A stretch of DNA of 6,991 bases from Spirochaetia bacterium UBA5368 (GTDB lineage: Bacteria > Spirochaetota > UBA4802 > UBA5368), in assembly GCA_002407865.1 (NCBI GenBank), contig DHPI01000065.1, positions 95,480 through 102,470 on the forward strand, given 5' to 3'. Positions 4,891 to 6,991 of the stretch are shown here, in pieces; the first letter of the stretch is position 1; each line of letters opens with the position of its first letter. Below the pieces are notes generated by a model. It had not been told where the DNA came from. It did not search any database and was given only the letters and a program-made list of their open reading frames with translations. The position numbers and the translations under genes were made by a program.

Positions 4891-6002
4891 CCGTTGACAT
4901 AGGTGCGGGGTACGCGCTTGGTTATGAGGCACACAATCTCGTAAGGGATAGTGCCGATCCATTCGGCAAGGGTATCGGCGGTAATGCTGCCATTGCCGAA
5001 GAGGACCACTTCCTCGCCGACCGGGTACTCGTCGTCGCCGAGGTTCACCATAAGCTGGTCCATGCATACCCTGCCCACCACCGGATATTCAGCACCGCGT
5101 ATTATCACCCTCCCCCTGTTCGAGAGAAATCGGCTGTAGCCGTCGCCGTAACCCACCGGCACCGTGGCGATAGTACAGTCGGCCGGCGCGCGGTATGTCA
5201 GGCCATACGACAGCGGGGTGCCCGCCTTCACGCGCTTCGAGAACACGACGGTGCTCTTCAGCGTCATCGAGGGGCATAATTTTATTTTACGCCGACATTC
5301 CGGCGAGGGGTAATAGCCGTACGCCATGATTCCGGGACGCACCATATCGAGATGCGATTCGGGATAATATAAAAGGCCGGTACTGTTGGCGAGGTGCTTC
5401 AGCGGGATTCGAACGCCGCGCGCCTCGCACTCGCGAACAATGCCCTTAAACGCCTCTATCTGCCGTGCCGTAAAATCGGAGCCCGTGTCATCCGATACCG
5501 GAAAATGCGAAAACAGTCCTTCGAGCTGCACATTCGGCAACCGAGAAATATCCTCCGCGACATCCGCCGCCGACTCAATGGGACATCCTATACGGCCCAT
5601 CCCCGTATCGACCTTAAGGTGGAGCCTCGCCGCTTTATGCAGCATTCCCGCGCGCGCTGAAATCGCCGCGGCGAGGGACATGTCGGCGACCGTCTGCGTT
5701 ATATTCTGCGCAATCACCATGTCAATGCTTTCATCGTCGGGGAGAATAAGCCCGAGGTTCAGTATCGGGAGGGTGATGCCGGCGTCCCTCAGTTCCCTGC
5801 CCTCGATGATCGTCGCAACGCCAAACATGTCGACAAGCCCGCGCTCCTGCACAAACCGTGATATCTCCACCGCGCCGTGGCCGTAGCCGTCCGATTTAAT
5901 CGGCAAAAGCAGCTTCGCCCCGCCGGCGTGCCGGCGCAGTTCCTCGCAATTTTTTCGTATAGCCCCGAGATCTATTTCCGCGTAAATCCGTGTGTTCAGC
6001 AT
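4887..6002 (-). CDS. alr: Alanine racemase
   Basis: This PLP-dependent cytoplasmic enzyme interconverts L- and D-alanine, supplying D-Ala for the peptidoglycan stem peptide. Its 371 residues match the family. The PLP lysine is K36 in LPIKSDGYGHG, where most relatives have VKADAYGHG. The N-terminal barrel continues through LHLKVDTGMGRIG (127-139) and FSHFPVSD (164-171). MVRPGIMAYGYYP (220-232) carries the Arg that contacts the PLP ring (R222). The C-terminal domain has SYGLTYRA (265-272) with the second catalytic base Y266, VGYGDGYSR (283-291) and GRVCMDQLMVNLG (310-322). All key residues are present. Its ATG overlaps the end of mpl by seven bases and has only a weak ribosome binding site, which suggests translational coupling. 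Its stop overlaps the convergent reductase gene by four bases. Confidence 0.96.
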   Translation of the reverse strand: MLNTRIYAEIDLGAIRKNCEELRRHAGGAKLLLPIKSDGYGHGAVEISRFVQERGLVDMFGVATIIEGRELRDAGITLPILNLGLILPDDESIDMVIAQNITQTVADMSLAAAISARAGMLHKAARLHLKVDTGMGRIGCPIESAADVAEDISRLPNVQLEGLFSHFPVSDDTGSDFTARQIEAFKGIVRECEARGVRIPLKHLANSTGLLYYPESHLDMVRPGIMAYGYYPSPECRRKIKLCPSMTLKSTVVFSKRVKAGTPLSYGLTYRAPADCTIATVPVGYGDGYSRFLSNRGRVIIRGAEYPVVGRVCMDQLMVNLGDDEYPVGEEVVLFGNGSITADTLAEWIGTIPYEIVCLITKRVPRTYVNG

Positions 6003-6991
6003 GATGTATGTCCAGCCCGCGCAATCATTTTTTCGTAAATTCCACCAAAACCGCCGTTCGACATGATGACGATGATGTTTTCCTCCGACCTGTCAAGCCT
6101 GTCGAACATTGCGTCGACAATCTCATCCGCGCCCTCGTAGAGCGCGGCGTCGCCGCCCCGCGCCTGTACGTCTGCGATTATCGCGTCGATATCGATCCGC
6201 TGCCCTTCGGGAACGGCCTCGAGGCGGTACGGCCGGGATATCATCACGGTATTGGCATCCGCGAACGCGGCAGGAAGCTCAGCCTGAAAAACATTCCGCC
6301 GCGATGTGGCCGAGCGCGGCTCGTATACCGCCCATATTCGCGAGCCCGGAAAGCGCCCGCGCATCATACCCAGCACCGACCGGATGGCGGTCGGATGATG
6401 GGCGAAATCCTCGAATATGCGGATGCCGTCGCCCGAATAGATAAGCTCCTGGCGGCGCCGCACGCCGCGGAAGGTCCGCACCGCATCGCGGATAACATCG
6501 ATATCAACGCCGAGCTTCATCGCCATCGCCGCCGCCGCCGTGATATTCATGTAATTGAAATGGCCGAAAAGCGGCGTCTCCATCTCGACGCCCACCCCAT
6601 CGACCGTCGAAAAGAGCATCGTGGAAACATTGCCGTCATATCCCACGAACGCGCCGTTGAATTCCGCGCCCGAACCTGCGAAGGTGTAACAGGGAGTGTG
6701 CGATTTTTTCACCGCATCGAAAAGCCGCGGATATTCGGCGGAAAACACGATACGGCCCTCGGAAGGAACGATGTTCACCAGCCGCGAGAACCACAGCGTT
6801 ATTTCGTCGATATCACTGTAGATGTCGGCGTGATCAAATTCGAGCGACGTGAGGATGAGGTGCCGCGGCCTGTACATGATGAATTTCGGCAGCTTTTCGA
6901 AAAACGCCGAATCGTACTCATCGCCCTCGATGACGAAGTATTTCCCGCCGCCGAGACGGTAGTTCGAGTTGTAATCCACCGGCACGCCGCC
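5996..6991 (-). CDS. mpl: Mpl, UDP-MurNAc:L-Ala-gamma-D-Glu-meso-DAP ligase (5' end outside window)
   Basis: Mpl is a cytoplasmic Mur ligase that uses ATP to join the recycled L-Ala-gamma-D-Glu-meso-DAP tripeptide to UDP-MurNAc. The visible 331 residues cover the central and C-terminal domains. The frame is open to the window edge through GGVPVDYN, so about 125 N-terminal residues, including the GKT ATP loop, are missing. Mpl rather than MurC is indicated by VIEGDEYDSAFFEKLPKF, RPRHLILTSLEFDHADIY, GVRRRQE, FEDFAHHPTAI, WAVYEPRSATSRR and the ending IIVIMSNGGFGGIYEK. The usual GxHNxxN motif reads GHFNYMN, with Phe in place of His. It leads the operon into alr. The GTG at 6983-6985 is an internal Val codon, not a start. 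The presence of Mpl implies a meso-DAP-type wall and muropeptide recycling. Confidence 0.92.
   Translation of the reverse strand, partial: GGVPVDYNSNYRLGGGKYFVIEGDEYDSAFFEKLPKFIMYRPRHLILTSLEFDHADIYSDIDEITLWFSRLVNIVPSEGRIVFSAEYPRLFDAVKKSHTPCYTFAGSGAEFNGAFVGYDGNVSTMLFSTVDGVGVEMETPLFGHFNYMNITAAAAMAMKLGVDIDVIRDAVRTFRGVRRRQELIYSGDGIRIFEDFAHHPTAIRSVLGMMRGRFPGSRIWAVYEPRSATSRRNVFQAELPAAFADANTVMISRPYRLEAVPEGQRIDIDAIIADVQARGGDAALYEGADEIVDAMFDRLDRSEENIIVIMSNGGFGGIYEKMIARAGHTSC

Noticed and set aside
4344..5279. Plus-strand open frame (311 codons) over the reductase and alr genes
   Set aside because: It runs out of frame through the reductase and antisense to alr. The Arg/His-rich translation is a composition artefact.
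6983..6985. GTG as the start of mpl
   Set aside because: The frame is open to the window edge and GGVP matches an internal Mpl segment, so this is a Val codon in a truncated gene.

Overview
The window is about 7 kb of moderately GC-rich bacterial chromosome with ordinary housekeeping genes on the right and small, poorly characterised genes on the left. The seryl-tRNA synthetase and alanine racemase are bacterial in type. Mpl, the muropeptide-recycling ligase, points to a Gram-negative peptidoglycan-containing bacterium. The lineage cannot be fixed from the sequence. A spirochaete-like or similar environmental diderm is only a guess.

Left part (1-1300): a perfect palindrome runs up to the window edge (1-36). 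Next come a possible 45-aa two-helix membrane peptide (9-146, minus) and a 90-aa protein with an N-terminal membrane segment and a hexapeptide [T/S]Pxx-type Tyr-rich repeat (202-474, minus). A hairpin terminator (593-610) follows, then a basic, AT-rich 93-aa orphan (617-898, minus) with its own promoter. A roughly 400-nt intergenic stretch holds candidate divergent promoters and a stem-loop, and leads into a 43-aa zinc-ribbon protein (1299-1430, plus).

Middle (1427-3912): serS (seryl-tRNA synthetase) and an RtcA/Rcl1-family gene form a tight leftward pair, three bases apart and in the same frame. The RtcA-like protein keeps the family fold but has lost the nucleophilic histidine and the N-terminal GEGGGQ motif, so it looks like a pseudoenzyme. 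A 248-nt divergent promoter region separates serS from a rightward thioredoxin-reductase-like gene. That flavoprotein has the CxxC and both FAD motifs but lacks the canonical NADPH-binding motifs, which suggests a different electron donor such as ferredoxin or flavodoxin.

Right part (4887-6991): a leftward cell-wall operon, mpl (5' end outside the window) followed by alr, with a 7-nt overlap. Mpl reattaches recycled tripeptide to UDP-MurNAc and Alr supplies D-alanine, so the pair serves peptidoglycan precursor supply. Both convergent gene pairs in the window meet with exactly 4-nt overlapping stop codons. No tRNA, rRNA, CRISPR array, insertion sequence or phage gene was seen.
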